Of a stretch of DNA of 64,000 bases, positions 36,515-45,737 are shown piece after piece (positions within the stretch are counted from its first letter, which is position 1; each line of letters begins with the position of its first letter). The DNA comes from Pseudomonas sp. UBA5706. GTDB taxonomy: Bacteria > Pseudomonadota > Gammaproteobacteria > Pseudomonadales > Pseudomonadaceae. Made by a program: the position numbers and the translations under genes. The notes under the pieces are model-generated. The model was not told the origin of the DNA. It worked only from the letters and a program-made list of their open reading frames with translations, and did not search any database. Location: assembly GCF_002419965.1 (NCBI RefSeq), contig NZ_DIHC01000057.1:87850-151849 (forward strand). The letters are read 5' to 3'.

Positions 36515-37668
36515 TATTCCTCCCTCTCACGCGGGGCCGCTGGAGCAGCCACCGGTTTAGTCGCCGCGGGCTTTGCCTGCGGCCTGGCGGCGGGCTTGCT
36601 CACGGCAGGCTTGGCAGGCGGCGCGGCCGGTGTTGCGGCAGGCGCAGGGGCAGCCGCCGGAGCGGATGAGGTGCCGTGACCGGTCGTGCCAGGTTTGGGC
36701 ACGGTGGCAGGGACGACCGGTTTGTTGGGGGTCGCCGCAGGGGTTGCGCCGGGCACCGTCGCCGACGGTACTGCGGAAGGGTCGGCGGCCTGACGGTCCA
36801 GCGACTCTTGCTGCTGCGCGGCGTCAGCAGCGCGCTCCTCGGGCGAGCGGCCATCAGAAAAGACCAGCAACAGATAACGGCTTCGGTTCAGCGCGGCAGT
36901 CGGCACCGCTCGCACAATGGCAAAGGGTTGGCCGGAATCGTGAATCACTTCCTTGACCGTCGCCACTGGATAACCCGCCGGGAAACGCTGCCCCAAGCCG
37001 GAACTCACCAGCAGGTCGCCTTCTTTGATGTCTGCGGTATCAGCCACGTGGCGCAACTCCAGACGCTCCGGATTGCCGGTGCCGCTGGCGATCGCCCGCA
37101 GGCCGTTGCGATTCACCTGCACAGGGATGCTATGGGTGGTGTCGGTGAGCAGCAGCACGCGGGAGGTGTAGGGCATCAACTCGACGACCTGCCCCATCAA
37201 ACCGCGCGCATCGAGCACCGGCTGACCCAGTACTACCCCGTCGCGCTCACCCTTGTTGATGATGATGCGATGGGTGAAGGGGTTGGGGTCCATGCCGATC
37301 AATTCGGCCACTTCGACCTTCTCGTTGACCAGCGCGGACGAGTTCAGCAACTCGCGCAGCCGTACGTTTTGCTCGGTCAATGCCGCCAGTTTTTGCAGGC
37401 GGCCCTGGAGCAGCAGGTTCTCGGTCTTGAGTTTTTCGTTCTCGGCGGCAAGCTCGGTGCGACTGCCGAACTGACTGGCAACGCCCTGATACAAGCGCTC
37501 GGGCAGATCGGCGATCCAGTAGGACTGCATCAGCACCAGTGACATCTGGCTGCGTACAGGCTTGAGCAGCGTGAAGCGCGCGTCCACTACCATGACGGCC
37601 ACGGAAAGGACGACCAGCACCAGCAGACGAACGCCCAGCGACGGGCCCTTTGAGAAAAGCGGTTTAAT
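36514..37668 (-). CDS. mreC: Rod shape-determining protein MreC, probable ATT start
   Basis: The protein of about 384 residues has one N-terminal membrane helix, a periplasmic coiled coil (about residues 65-105) and two beta domains, and links cytoplasmic MreB to the wall-synthesis enzymes. No ATG, GTG or TTG precedes the helix: the first, a GTG at 37620, would remove the cytoplasmic leader IKPLFSKGPSLGVRLL. An AAGGAG site sits exactly six bases before an ATT at 37668, so ATT is the likely start. The last 100 or so residues are a low-complexity Pro/Ala/Lys tail. Confidence 0.93.
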   Translation of the reverse strand: MKPLFSKGPSLGVRLLVLVVLSVAVMVVDARFTLLKPVRSQMSLVLMQSYWIADLPERLYQGVASQFGSRTELAAENEKLKTENLLLQGRLQKLAALTEQNVRLRELLNSSALVNEKVEVAELIGMDPNPFTHRIIINKGERDGVVLGQPVLDARGLMGQVVELMPYTSRVLLLTDTTHSIPVQVNRNGLRAIASGTGNPERLELRHVADTADIKEGDLLVSSGLGQRFPAGYPVATVKEVIHDSGQPFAIVRAVPTAALNRSRYLLLVFSDGRSPEERAADAAQQQESLDRQAADPSAVPSATVPGATPAATPNKPVVPATVPKPGTTGHGTSSAPAAAPAPAATPAAPPAKPAVSKPAARPQAKPAATKPVAAPAAPREREE

Positions 37669-37875
37669 GGGCCGCTCCTTCCAGGAAGGCTTGTGTTTGG
37701 CTGTGCTTATTCATGCGACATGAAACCGGCCTGGTGCGGATTGATGGAAATAAGGAGTGCCAGACTTGCAGCATCGAGCTTTCAGTACAGCAGCAGGACA
37801 TCAGCAGATCAAACACGAGCAGGCAGCACCGCAAAGTGCCGCCCGTTCAGCTCAACACAGTAGCAATCCGGCGAC

Positions 37876-38913
37876 TTATTCGCTGGAGAGCAGGTCCATG
37901 GTGTGCTTGTCCATCATTTCCAGCGCACGACCACCGCCACGCGCAACGCAAGTCAGCGGGTCTTCGGCGACGATCACCGGCAGGCCGGTTTCCTGGGCCA
38001 GCAGTTTGTCCAGATCACGCAGCAGCGCGCCGCCACCGGTCAGCACCAGACCGCGCTCGGCGATGTCCGAGGCCAGCTCCGGAGGCGATTGCTCCAGCGC
38101 GCTCTTGACCGCCTGGACGATGGTTGCCAAAGATTCCTGCAACGCCTCCAGCACTTCGTTGGAGTTCAGGGTGAAGGCCCGTGGCACGCCTTCGGCCAGG
38201 TTACGACCGCGTACGTCGACTTCACGCACTTCGCCGCCCGGGTAGGCCGTGCCGATTTCCTGCTTGATGCGCTCTGCGGTGGACTCGCCGATCAGGCTGC
38301 CGTAGTTACGACGGACATAGGTGATGATCGCTTCGTCGAAGCGGTCGCCACCGACGCGAACGGACTCGGCATAGACGACGCCATTGAGCGAGATCAGAGC
38401 GATTTCGGTGGTACCGCCACCAATGTCGACGACCATCGAGCCGCGGGCTTCTTCTACCGGCAGGCCGGCGCCGATGGCAGCAGCCATTGGTTCTTCGATC
38501 AGGAATACTTCACGTGCGCCTGCACCCAGCGCCGATTCGCGAATGGCGCGACGCTCAACCTGAGTGGATTTGCACGGTACGCAGATCAGCACGCGCGGGC
38601 TTGGCTGCAAGAAACTGTTTTCGTGAACCTTGTTGATGAAATACTGCAGCATCTTTTCGCACACGCTGAAGTCGGCGATTACGCCGTCTTTCATCGGGCG
38701 AATGGCCGCGATGTTGCCCGGGGTACGGCCCAGCATACGCTTGGCTTCCATCCCGACAGCAACAACGCTCTTCTGATTTCCGTGGGTCCGGATGGCCACA
38801 ACCGATGGCTCGTTCAGGACAATACCGCGCTCACGCACGTAAATAAGGGTGTTGGCAGTGCCCAGGTCGATGGAAAGATCACTGGAAAACATGCCACGCA
38901 GTTTCTTGAACAT
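37876..38913 (-). CDS. mreB: Rod shape-determining protein MreB (bacterial actin)
   Basis: The 345-residue actin homologue forms membrane filaments that organise cylindrical wall growth. The phosphate-1 loop (SIDLGTANTLIYV), phosphate-2 (VVDIGGGTTEIALIS) and adenosine motif (LVLTGGGALLRDLDKLL) are all present. It is the first gene of mreBCD, 207 bases before the inferred mreC start, and divergent from gatC with a 206-base promoter region. Confidence 0.98.
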   Translation of the reverse strand: MFKKLRGMFSSDLSIDLGTANTLIYVRERGIVLNEPSVVAIRTHGNQKSVVAVGMEAKRMLGRTPGNIAAIRPMKDGVIADFSVCEKMLQYFINKVHENSFLQPSPRVLICVPCKSTQVERRAIRESALGAGAREVFLIEEPMAAAIGAGLPVEEARGSMVVDIGGGTTEIALISLNGVVYAESVRVGGDRFDEAIITYVRRNYGSLIGESTAERIKQEIGTAYPGGEVREVDVRGRNLAEGVPRAFTLNSNEVLEALQESLATIVQAVKSALEQSPPELASDIAERGLVLTGGGALLRDLDKLLAQETGLPVIVAEDPLTCVARGGGRALEMMDKHTMDLLSSE

Positions 38914-39119
38914 GGGAAAGGGACCCTAGGGAACGCGTGGGTAAAAAAGTGCGGCAAACTCTAACAACGACAGGGATTTTGGGCAAGGAGCCAATATGCT
39001 AAATTGGCGGTTTTCCGAGCGCTACCCTCGACGATCGCGGCGTTATGACCGTTTAAATCGCGTAGTGTTCCGCAATCTGACGTACGGCGCATTCCGTATG
39101 CATTCCACTGGAGAACCCC

Positions 39120-39407
39120 ATGGCGCTTGATCGCTCCGACGTGGAAAAAATCGCTCATCTGGCCCGACTGGGCCTCAATGACGCCGATATCCCGCGTACT
39201 ACTGAAGCACTGAACAGCATTCTCGGGCTGGTCGACCAAATGCAGGCGGTCGACACCACCGGCATCGAACCTCTGGCGCACCCGCTTGAAGCCTCGCAAC
39301 GCCTGCGTGAAGACGTGGTCAGCGAGGCCAATCACCGCGAATCCTATCAAGCCATCGCACCAGCGGTCGAAGACGGCCTTTATCTGGTTCCGAAAGTCAT
39401 CGACTAA
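39120..39407 (+). CDS. gatC: Asp/Glu-tRNA(Asn/Gln) amidotransferase subunit C
   Basis: The 95-residue subunit stabilises the GatCAB complex that amidates misacylated Glu-tRNA(Gln) or Asp-tRNA(Asn). Typical features are the start ALDRSDVEKIAHLARLGL and the end GLYLVPKVID. GGAG precedes the ATG. It opens the gatCAB operon, 15 bases before gatA. Confidence 0.97.
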   Translation: MALDRSDVEKIAHLARLGLNDADIPRTTEALNSILGLVDQMQAVDTTGIEPLAHPLEASQRLREDVVSEANHRESYQAIAPAVEDGLYLVPKVID

Positions 39408-39422
39408 GGGAATGAGCCTGCA

Positions 39423-40874
39423 ATGCATCAAATGACTCTGGCCGAGATCGCTCGCGGACTCGCCGAAAAAAAGTTTTCTTCCGAAGAACTGACCGGCACC
39501 CTGCTGGCGCGCATCGCGCAGCTGGACCCACAGGTCAACAGCTTCATTTCCGTGACCGAGGACCTGGCTATTACCCAGGCCCAGGCTGCCGACGCCCGCC
39601 GTGCGGCAGGCGAGAACGGCGCACTGCTGGGCACCCCGCTGGCGCATAAAGACCTGTTCTGCACCCAAGGCATCCGCACCAGCTGCGGCTCGAAGATGCT
39701 CGACAATTTCAAGGCGCCGTATGACGCCACCGTCGTCGCCAAACTGGCTGCTGCAGGCACAGTGACGCTGGGCAAGACCAACATGGACGAATTCGCCATG
39801 GGTTCGGCCAACGAGTCCAGCCACTATGGTGCGGTAAAAAATCCGTGGCACCTGGAGCACGTTCCGGGCGGCTCATCCGGCGGTTCGGCTGCGGCTGTCG
39901 CTGCGCGCCTGCTGCCTGCCGCGACCGGCACCGACACCGGCGGTTCGATTCGCCAGCCTGCTGCGCTGACCAACCTCACCGGTTTGAAGCCGACTTATGG
40001 CCGGGTTTCACGCTGGGGCATGATTGCCTACGCGTCGAGCCTGGATCAGGCCGGGCCGATGGCACGCACTGCCGAAGACTGCGCGCTGCTGCTGCAAGGC
40101 ATGGCCGGCTTCGACGCCAACGACTCCACCAGCATCGACGAACCGGTGCCGGACTACAGCGCCAGCCTCAACGATTCGCTGCAAGGTTTGCGCATCGGCG
40201 TGCCGAAGGAGTACTTCGGCGCGGGCCTGGACCCACGCATCGCCGATCTGGTCATGGCCAGCGTCGAAGAACTTAAAAAGCTCGGTGCGGTGGTCAAGGA
40301 AGTCAGCCTGCCGAATCTGCAACACGCGATCCCTGCCTACTATGTGATTGCTCCCGCAGAGGCCTCTTCCAACCTGTCGCGTTTCGACGGCGTGCGCTTC
40401 GGCTATCGCTGCGAAGACCCCAAAGACCTGACCGACCTATACAAGCGCTCCCGTGGCGAAGGCTTTGGTCCTGAGGTGCAGCGCCGGATCATGGTCGGTG
40501 CCTATGCCCTGTCTGCCGGTTACTACGACGCTTATTACGTGCAGGCGCAGAAGATTCGTCGCCTGATCAAGAACGACTTTATGAACGCGTTCAAGGACGT
40601 CGACGTGATCCTCGGCCCGACCACGCCGAACCCGGCCTGGAAGATCGGCGCCAAGAATGCCGATCCGATCGCCGAATACCTCGAAGACTTCTACACCATC
40701 ACCGCCAACCTCGCAGGCCTGCCGGGCCTGTCGATGCCAGCCGGCTTCGCCGACGGCTTGCCGGTGGGCGTGCAGTTGCTCGCGCCGTACTTCGAGGAAG
40801 GCCGCCTGCTTAATGTCGCTCACCAATATCAGTTGGTAACCGACTGGCACACCCGCTCGCCGGCCGGCTTCTAA
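39423..40874 (+). CDS. gatA: Asp/Glu-tRNA(Asn/Gln) amidotransferase subunit A
   Basis: The 483-residue glutaminase subunit releases ammonia for transfer to the charged tRNA. The amidase-signature Ser-cisSer-Lys triad is visible: Lys in GTPLAHKDLFCTQG, and the two Ser in VPGGSSGGSAAAVAARLLPA and ATGTDTGGSIRQPAA. Length is normal. It lies between gatC and gatB. Confidence 0.97.
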   Translation: MHQMTLAEIARGLAEKKFSSEELTGTLLARIAQLDPQVNSFISVTEDLAITQAQAADARRAAGENGALLGTPLAHKDLFCTQGIRTSCGSKMLDNFKAPYDATVVAKLAAAGTVTLGKTNMDEFAMGSANESSHYGAVKNPWHLEHVPGGSSGGSAAAVAARLLPAATGTDTGGSIRQPAALTNLTGLKPTYGRVSRWGMIAYASSLDQAGPMARTAEDCALLLQGMAGFDANDSTSIDEPVPDYSASLNDSLQGLRIGVPKEYFGAGLDPRIADLVMASVEELKKLGAVVKEVSLPNLQHAIPAYYVIAPAEASSNLSRFDGVRFGYRCEDPKDLTDLYKRSRGEGFGPEVQRRIMVGAYALSAGYYDAYYVQAQKIRRLIKNDFMNAFKDVDVILGPTTPNPAWKIGAKNADPIAEYLEDFYTITANLAGLPGLSMPAGFADGLPVGVQLLAPYFEEGRLLNVAHQYQLVTDWHTRSPAGF

Positions 40875-40885
40875 GGAGAAAACAT

Positions 40886-42331
40886 ATGCAATGGGAAGTC
40901 GTCATCGGGCTGGAGATTCACACCCAGCTCACCACCCAATCGAAGATTTTCTCCGGTAGCGCCACCACGTTCGGCTCCGCGCCCAACACTCAGGCCAGCC
41001 TCATCGACCTGGGCATGCCCGGCACGCTGCCAGTGCTGAACAAGGAAGCCGTGCAGATGGCGGTCAAGTTCGGCTTGGCCATCGACGCCGAAATCGGCCA
41101 GCACAACGTGTTCGCCCGCAAGAACTACTTCTACCCGGATCTGCCGAAGGGCTATCAGATCAGCCAGATGGAATTGCCGATCGTTGGCAAAGGCCACCTG
41201 GACATCACGCTGGAAGACGGCACCATCAAGCGTATTGGCGTGACTCGCGCGCACCTTGAGGAAGACGCCGGCAAGAGCCTGCACGAAGACTACAGCGGCA
41301 TGACCGGGATCGACCTGAACCGCGCTGGCACGCCGCTGCTGGAAATCGTTTCCGAACCGGAGATGAGTTCGGCGAAGGAAGCGGTTGCCTACGTCAAGGC
41401 CATGCACGCGCTGGTGCGTTACCTGGGCATCTGCGACGGCAACATGGCCGAAGGCTCGCTGCGCTGCGACTGCAACGTGTCGATTCGGCCAAAAGGCCAG
41501 GTCGAGTTCGGCACCCGCTGCGAGATCAAGAACGTCAACTCATTCCGTTTCATCGAGAAGGCGATCAACAGCGAGATCCAGCGCCAGATCGACCTGATCG
41601 AAGACGGCGGCAAGGTCATCCAGCAAACCCGCCTGTACGACCCGAACACCAACGAAACCCGCGCCATGCGCAGCAAGGAAGAAGCCAACGACTACCGTTA
41701 CTTCCCCGACCCTGACCTGCTGCCGGTGATCATCGAGGATTCGTTCCTGGAGCAGACCCGCGCCACCCTGCCGGAATTGCCGCCGCAGAAGCGCGAGCGC
41801 TTTCAGTCGCAATTTGGTCTGTCGCTTTACGATGCCAGCGTGCTGGCCTCCAGCCGCGAACAGGCGGATTACTTTGAGAAGGTAGTAAGCATCGGCGGTG
41901 ACGCGAAGCTTGCCGCCAACTGGGTCATGGTCGAACTGGGTTCGCTGTTGAACAAGCAAGGCGTGGAAATCGACGAATCGCCAGTCAGCGCCGAGCAACT
42001 GGGCGGCATGCTGCTGCGCATCACCGATAACACCATCTCCGGCAAGATTGCCAAGATGGTGTTCGAGGCGATGGCCAACGGTGAAGGCAGCGCTGATGAA
42101 ATTATCGAGCAGCGCGGCCTGAAGCAAGTGACCGACAGCGGCGCCATCGAGTCGATTCTCGATGACATGCTGAAAGCCAATGCCGAGCAGGTCGAACAGT
42201 ACCGCGCGGCTGATGAAGCCAAGCGTGGCAAAATGTTCGGTTTCTTCGTCGGGCAAGCCATGAAAGCGTCCAGAGGCAAGGCCAACCCGCAGCAGGTCAA
42301 CGAGTTGCTCAAGCGCAAGCTGGAAGGATGA
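40886..42331 (+). CDS. gatB: Asp/Glu-tRNA(Asn/Gln) amidotransferase subunit B
   Basis: The 481-residue kinase-like subunit activates the tRNA-bound Asp or Glu with ATP and transfers ammonia. The N-terminal WEVVIGLEIHTQL, the signature DLNRAGTPLLEIVSEP and the C-terminal YqeY-like tail (GKMFGFFVGQAMKASRGKAN) are present. AAGGAG precedes the ATG. It is the last gene of gatCAB and is followed by a REP doublet. Confidence 0.97.
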   Translation: MQWEVVIGLEIHTQLTTQSKIFSGSATTFGSAPNTQASLIDLGMPGTLPVLNKEAVQMAVKFGLAIDAEIGQHNVFARKNYFYPDLPKGYQISQMELPIVGKGHLDITLEDGTIKRIGVTRAHLEEDAGKSLHEDYSGMTGIDLNRAGTPLLEIVSEPEMSSAKEAVAYVKAMHALVRYLGICDGNMAEGSLRCDCNVSIRPKGQVEFGTRCEIKNVNSFRFIEKAINSEIQRQIDLIEDGGKVIQQTRLYDPNTNETRAMRSKEEANDYRYFPDPDLLPVIIEDSFLEQTRATLPELPPQKRERFQSQFGLSLYDASVLASSREQADYFEKVVSIGGDAKLAANWVMVELGSLLNKQGVEIDESPVSAEQLGGMLLRITDNTISGKIAKMVFEAMANGEGSADEIIEQRGLKQVTDSGAIESILDDMLKANAEQVEQYRAADEAKRGKMFGFFVGQAMKASRGKANPQQVNELLKRKLEG

Positions 42332-42353
42332 GGCAGGTCGCCTTGGACTGAAC

Positions 42354-42489
42354 TGTAGGAGCGTGGCTTGTCCCGCGATCGGCTGCATCGCAGTCGCAAG
42401 ATCGGTAAACGCGCTACGTCTGTACGTCGTGCATATGCCGATTTTGCTGCCGCTTCGCAACCGATACGGGACACGCCGCGCTCTTACAG
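42354..42489. repeat. REP doublet after gatB
   Basis: TGTAGGAGCGTGGCTTGTCCCG (from 42354) is mirrored by CGGGACACGCCGCGCTCTTACA (to about 42488). The arms match at roughly 19 of 22 positions and flank a 90-base interior with further inverted GATCGG/CCGAT elements. This is the common Pseudomonas paired-REP element. Confidence 0.85.
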
Positions 42490-42522
42490 GGCTATGCGAA
42501 CTTTCCTACAGGACTTTGACCC

Positions 42523-42894
42523 ATGCGGCGGCTCCTAGGCGCTTTTGCGCTGCTCTCTTTGCTGGCCGGTTGCGCCAGTGACGGCATCATTGATCCTCAC
42601 GGCTACAATGCCACCGGCACCGCGTCGTATTACGGCTCGCGTCATCAAGGCAAACGCACCGCCAGCGGTGACCGCCTGGACCAGAACGCCCTGACTGCCG
42701 CCCATCGCCAGTTGCCATTCGGCACCCGCGTGCAAGTCACCAACCTGGACAATGACCGCAAGGTGGTTGTCCGCATCAACGATCGAGGCCCGCATACGCG
42801 CGGACGATTGATCGACGTATCCCGTGCAGCCGCCGAGCAATTGGGTATGCTGCGTAGTGGAACCGCCCAAGTGCGCGTTCAAGCTCTTGACTGA
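42523..42894 (+). CDS. Short RlpA-like septal ring lipoprotein
   Basis: The 123-residue product starts with a lipoprotein signal (LLSLLAGCASDG, Cys near residue 17). It consists almost wholly of an RlpA double-psi beta-barrel: GTASYYGSRHQGKRTASGD, LPFGTRVQVTNLDNDRKVVV and RINDRGPHTRGRLIDVSRAA, with the acidic residues of the lytic transglycosylase site. It lacks the SPOR domain of full RlpA, so septal targeting may differ. It is followed after 12 bases by the antiporter gene. Confidence 0.88.
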   Translation: MRRLLGAFALLSLLAGCASDGIIDPHGYNATGTASYYGSRHQGKRTASGDRLDQNALTAAHRQLPFGTRVQVTNLDNDRKVVVRINDRGPHTRGRLIDVSRAAAEQLGMLRSGTAQVRVQALD

Positions 42895-42906
42895 AAGGTG
42901 CCCTGA

Positions 42907-43992
42907 ATTCTCGCCCTATCGACCCTGCCACTGCCCACGCTAATCGAGCTGACCGGTGGCCTGCTGCTGATGATCATCGGTGCCGAACTCTCGGTGCGTG
43001 CTGCCGTGGTGCTGGCCGTCCTGCTGAAAACCCGCCCGTTGTTCCTCGGCCTGACCGTCGTCGCCCTGGGCAGTAGCGCGCCGCAGATGGCCGTCGGCTT
43101 GCAGGCCGCATTGACCGACAGCACCGACATTGCCGTCGGCAGCGTGATCGGCAGCAACATCTTCAATATTCTGGTGACCCTCGGCCTGTCGGCGCTGATC
43201 ATCCCCTTGCGCGTGGCCCGGCAACTGGTACGGGTTGACCTGCCACTCATGATCGGCGCCACGGCGCTGGTCACCGGGCTGGCCTGGAACGGCGTGCTGA
43301 GTGTGGTGGACGGAGTAATTTTGCTGATTGCCATGGCCTGCTACCTGGCCGTCGTGGTGCGGCAGTTTGCCCATGGCGCGCGGCATTTCAGCACGCCTGA
43401 GCCCAACCTACGGCGCAGGGCGAGGCCCATCCTTGGGCGCCTGGCGTTGATGGGCTGTGGGCTGGCGCTGTTGATCCTGGGGAGCCACCTACTCGTCGGG
43501 GCTGCGGTGATGGTCGCGCAGGACCTGGGATTGTCGGAACGCGTGATCGGCTTGACCGTGATCGCCTGCGCCACCTCCCTCCCCGCCTTGACGACTTCGC
43601 TGATTGCCGCGCTTCGCGGGGAACGGGATATCGCCGTCGGCAACATCATCGGCAGCAACCTGTTCAACTTGCTCGGTGTGCTCGGAATCACTTCGCTGAT
43701 CGCCTCCGGACCGCTGTCTATTTCGCCCAACGCGCAAGACTTCGACCTGCCGGTGATGCTGGGTGTCGCTGTGCTGTGCCTGCCGCTGTTTTACTCGGGG
43801 TATCGGATTACCCGGCTGGAAGGACTGCTGTTGCTGGGGCTTTATGCGGTATATGGGCTGCACATCGTCTCGTTCACCACCGGCATGCCATTGGCGGGGC
43901 GGCTGGAGCGGTTGATGATTCATTACGCGTTGCCAGTGCTGGCAGTGGGGGTTTTGATCAGCACGTTCAGAGCATGGCGGCGGCAGCACTGA
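42907..43992 (+). CDS. Na+/Ca2+ exchanger family antiporter, probable ATT start
   Basis: The product has two alpha repeats typical of the family: ALGSSAPQMAVGLQAAL with GSVIGSNIFNILVTLG, and CATSLPALTTSLIAAL with GNIIGSNLFNLLGVLG, plus about ten membrane helices. It resembles YrbG/CaxA-type antiporters. The first ATG (42970) would cut off half of helix 1. No ATG, GTG or TTG lies between the upstream in-frame stop (42904) and that ATG. AAAGGTG lies six bases before an ATT at 42907, which would restore the helix and give 361 residues. CTG codons further in are an alternative. Confidence 0.85.
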   Translation: MLALSTLPLPTLIELTGGLLLMIIGAELSVRAAVVLAVLLKTRPLFLGLTVVALGSSAPQMAVGLQAALTDSTDIAVGSVIGSNIFNILVTLGLSALIIPLRVARQLVRVDLPLMIGATALVTGLAWNGVLSVVDGVILLIAMACYLAVVVRQFAHGARHFSTPEPNLRRRARPILGRLALMGCGLALLILGSHLLVGAAVMVAQDLGLSERVIGLTVIACATSLPALTTSLIAALRGERDIAVGNIIGSNLFNLLGVLGITSLIASGPLSISPNAQDFDLPVMLGVAVLCLPLFYSGYRITRLEGLLLLGLYAVYGLHIVSFTTGMPLAGRLERLMIHYALPVLAVGVLISTFRAWRRQH

Positions 43993-44165
43993 GCGAGTTG
44001 CTTTCGATTTTGCCCGGAGGGCGTGAGAGCCCTGCGTTTGAGCGGCGTGCTGAGAGGCAGCAGTCAACTCATACACCCCGCTGCGTCAGCCCTACCACAA
44101 TGTCAGCGATTGCAGCCGGTCTCCGGCAATAAGTCCTGCAACCTCGGTACATCTGAATAAACGAA

Positions 44166-44518
44166 GTCGGATGGTTTGCTGCCGCTGCGCGCCAGATCGC
44201 GAGCAAGCAACGCTCCTACGCCCTGCGGGCAGAAGCGATGGGCGTGGTGTTCGATGCGCATGTCACCGCAAGTCCGATGTTGCCGCCGCTGCACGCCAGG
44301 TCGCCGGCAAGCAACGCTCCTGCGCCCTGCGGGCAGAAGCGAGGGGCGTGGTGTTCGGTGTGCATGTCACCGCAAGTCCGATGTTGGCGCCACTGCACGC
44401 CAGATCGCGAGCAAGCAACGCTCCTACGCCCTGCGGGCAGAAGCGAGGGGCGCGGTGTTCGGTGTGCATGTCACCGCAAGTCCGATGTTGCCGCCGCTGC
44501 ACGCCAGGTCGCCGGCAA
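44166..44518. repeat. 104-bp tandem repeat array
   Basis: Units recur every 104 bases: the marker GCCGCTGC/GCCACTGC occurs at 44181, 44285, 44389 and 44493, giving about 3.4 copies. Each unit contains GCAAGCAACGCTCCT, CCCTGCGGGCAGAAGCGA and GCATGTCACCGCAAGTCCGATG; copies differ at few positions. The array fills most of the 604-base gap between the antiporter and the AEC carrier. Any open frames in it are a by-product of the repeat. The other parts of the gap show nothing. Confidence 0.9.
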
Positions 44519-44596
44519 GGCCGCCAAGGGCTGCAGGGATCGCCTTTGATTCTGGCCGTTCGCCGCGGGCAAAGGCGTCTCGTCCGGCGGGTGGAC

Positions 44597-45538
44597 TTAA
44601 ATCCAACCGCCCCACTGCAAAATGAAGATCCCGATATTGGTGGTCACTGCGGCCGCCAAAGTGGTCATGACGATGATGGATGCCGCCAGCGCGTGGTTGC
44701 CTTCTGCAGCGCGAGCCATGACGAAGCTGGCCGATGCCGTCGGCGCGCCAAAGTACAGAAACAAAATGCCAAGTTCGGCGTGACGGAAACCCAATAACCA
44801 CGCGCCGAGGGTACAGAGAAGCGGCAGCCAGACCATCTTCATCATGCTCGCGCTGATCGCCAGCCCACCGCTCTCACGCAGCGACTTCAACGACAGCGTG
44901 CCGCCGATGCACATCAGTGCCAGCGGCAGGGTCATTTGCGCCAGGTAGCTGCCGGACGTGTCCAGCCATTTCGGCAGGCCGATACCGAAGTACGCAAACG
45001 GGGTCGCCGCCACGATGCTGATGATCAGCGGGTTGGCCAGCACGCTTTTGCAGATGCTCCACGGGTCTGACTTGATCACCGGGCTGTAGACCGCCAGCAC
45101 CACCGTGGAGAGGGTGTTGTAGAACAGGATCACCAGTGCGGCGAGGATCGCTCCAAGGGAAATGCCGTAGTCGCCATACATGCTCGCCGCCAGCGCCAGG
45201 CCGATGACACCGTTATTACCGCGAAACGCGCCCTGTACGTAGATGCCGCGCTCGATGAAAGGCACACGATAGATCGCCCAGCCCCAGACCAGGGCGAAGC
45301 CCACCAGCGTTGCGATGATGAAATAGATCAATACAGCCGGCTGCAGCGCCGCATGCAGGTCGGCGTGGATGATCCCCAGGAACAGCAGCGCAGGCATGGT
45401 GCAGTTGAACACCAGCGAGGAGGCGGTGTGAATGAAGCTATCGTTGATCCAGCCCACCCGCTTGAGCACCACGCCCAGAAACAGCATGGCGAATACCGGT
45501 GCGGTGATGTTCAGCGTTTCCCAAAAAATTGCCAGCAT
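44597..45538 (-). CDS. AEC-family (auxin efflux carrier-like) transporter
   Basis: The 313-residue membrane protein has about ten helices, with the AEC pattern ITAPVFAMLFLGVVLKRVGW at the start and GAFRGNNGVIGLALA in the middle. Bacterial relatives export or exchange small organic acids; the substrate is unknown. The start MLAIFWETLNIT at 45538 gives the usual length; the frame is open 19 codons more. Confidence 0.9.
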   Translation of the reverse strand: MLAIFWETLNITAPVFAMLFLGVVLKRVGWINDSFIHTASSLVFNCTMPALLFLGIIHADLHAALQPAVLIYFIIATLVGFALVWGWAIYRVPFIERGIYVQGAFRGNNGVIGLALAASMYGDYGISLGAILAALVILFYNTLSTVVLAVYSPVIKSDPWSICKSVLANPLIISIVAATPFAYFGIGLPKWLDTSGSYLAQMTLPLALMCIGGTLSLKSLRESGGLAISASMMKMVWLPLLCTLGAWLLGFRHAELGILFLYFGAPTASASFVMARAAEGNHALAASIIVMTTLAAAVTTNIGIFILQWGGWI

Positions 45539-45643
45539 GCACGCCAAACCCTGAGCCGTCGTTAGGTGGCTAATGATAGGCCAGCGACGGGGCAAGTGTT
45601 ATCGGCAAATGCAGAGTTATCGTACAACTGCCCGATTATTACC

Positions 45644-45735
45644 CTTGCAGAAGCGCGCTTGCCGGCGATCGCGGCGGGTCAGCGATGGTTCTGTTGGGTG
45701 ACCAAACGCATTCGCGGGCAAGCACGCTGCTACGG
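45644..45735. repeat. REP-type inverted repeat between AEC carrier and phoD
   Basis: The sequence GCAGAAGCGCGCTTGCCGGCGA is mirrored by TTCGCGGGCAAGCACGCTGC about 50 bases later, the typical Pseudomonas REP pair. It lies directly before the phoD stop and may end its transcript. Confidence 0.7.
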
Positions 45736-45737
45736 GA

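Noticed and set aside
37500..37620. GTG at 37620 as the mreC start
   Set aside because: It would remove the conserved cytoplasmic leader and has no ribosome-binding site, while ATT at 37668 has a perfect one.
44166..44518. Tandem repeats considered as a CRISPR array
   Set aside because: The whole 104-base unit is repeated; there are no unique spacers between short repeats and no cas genes.
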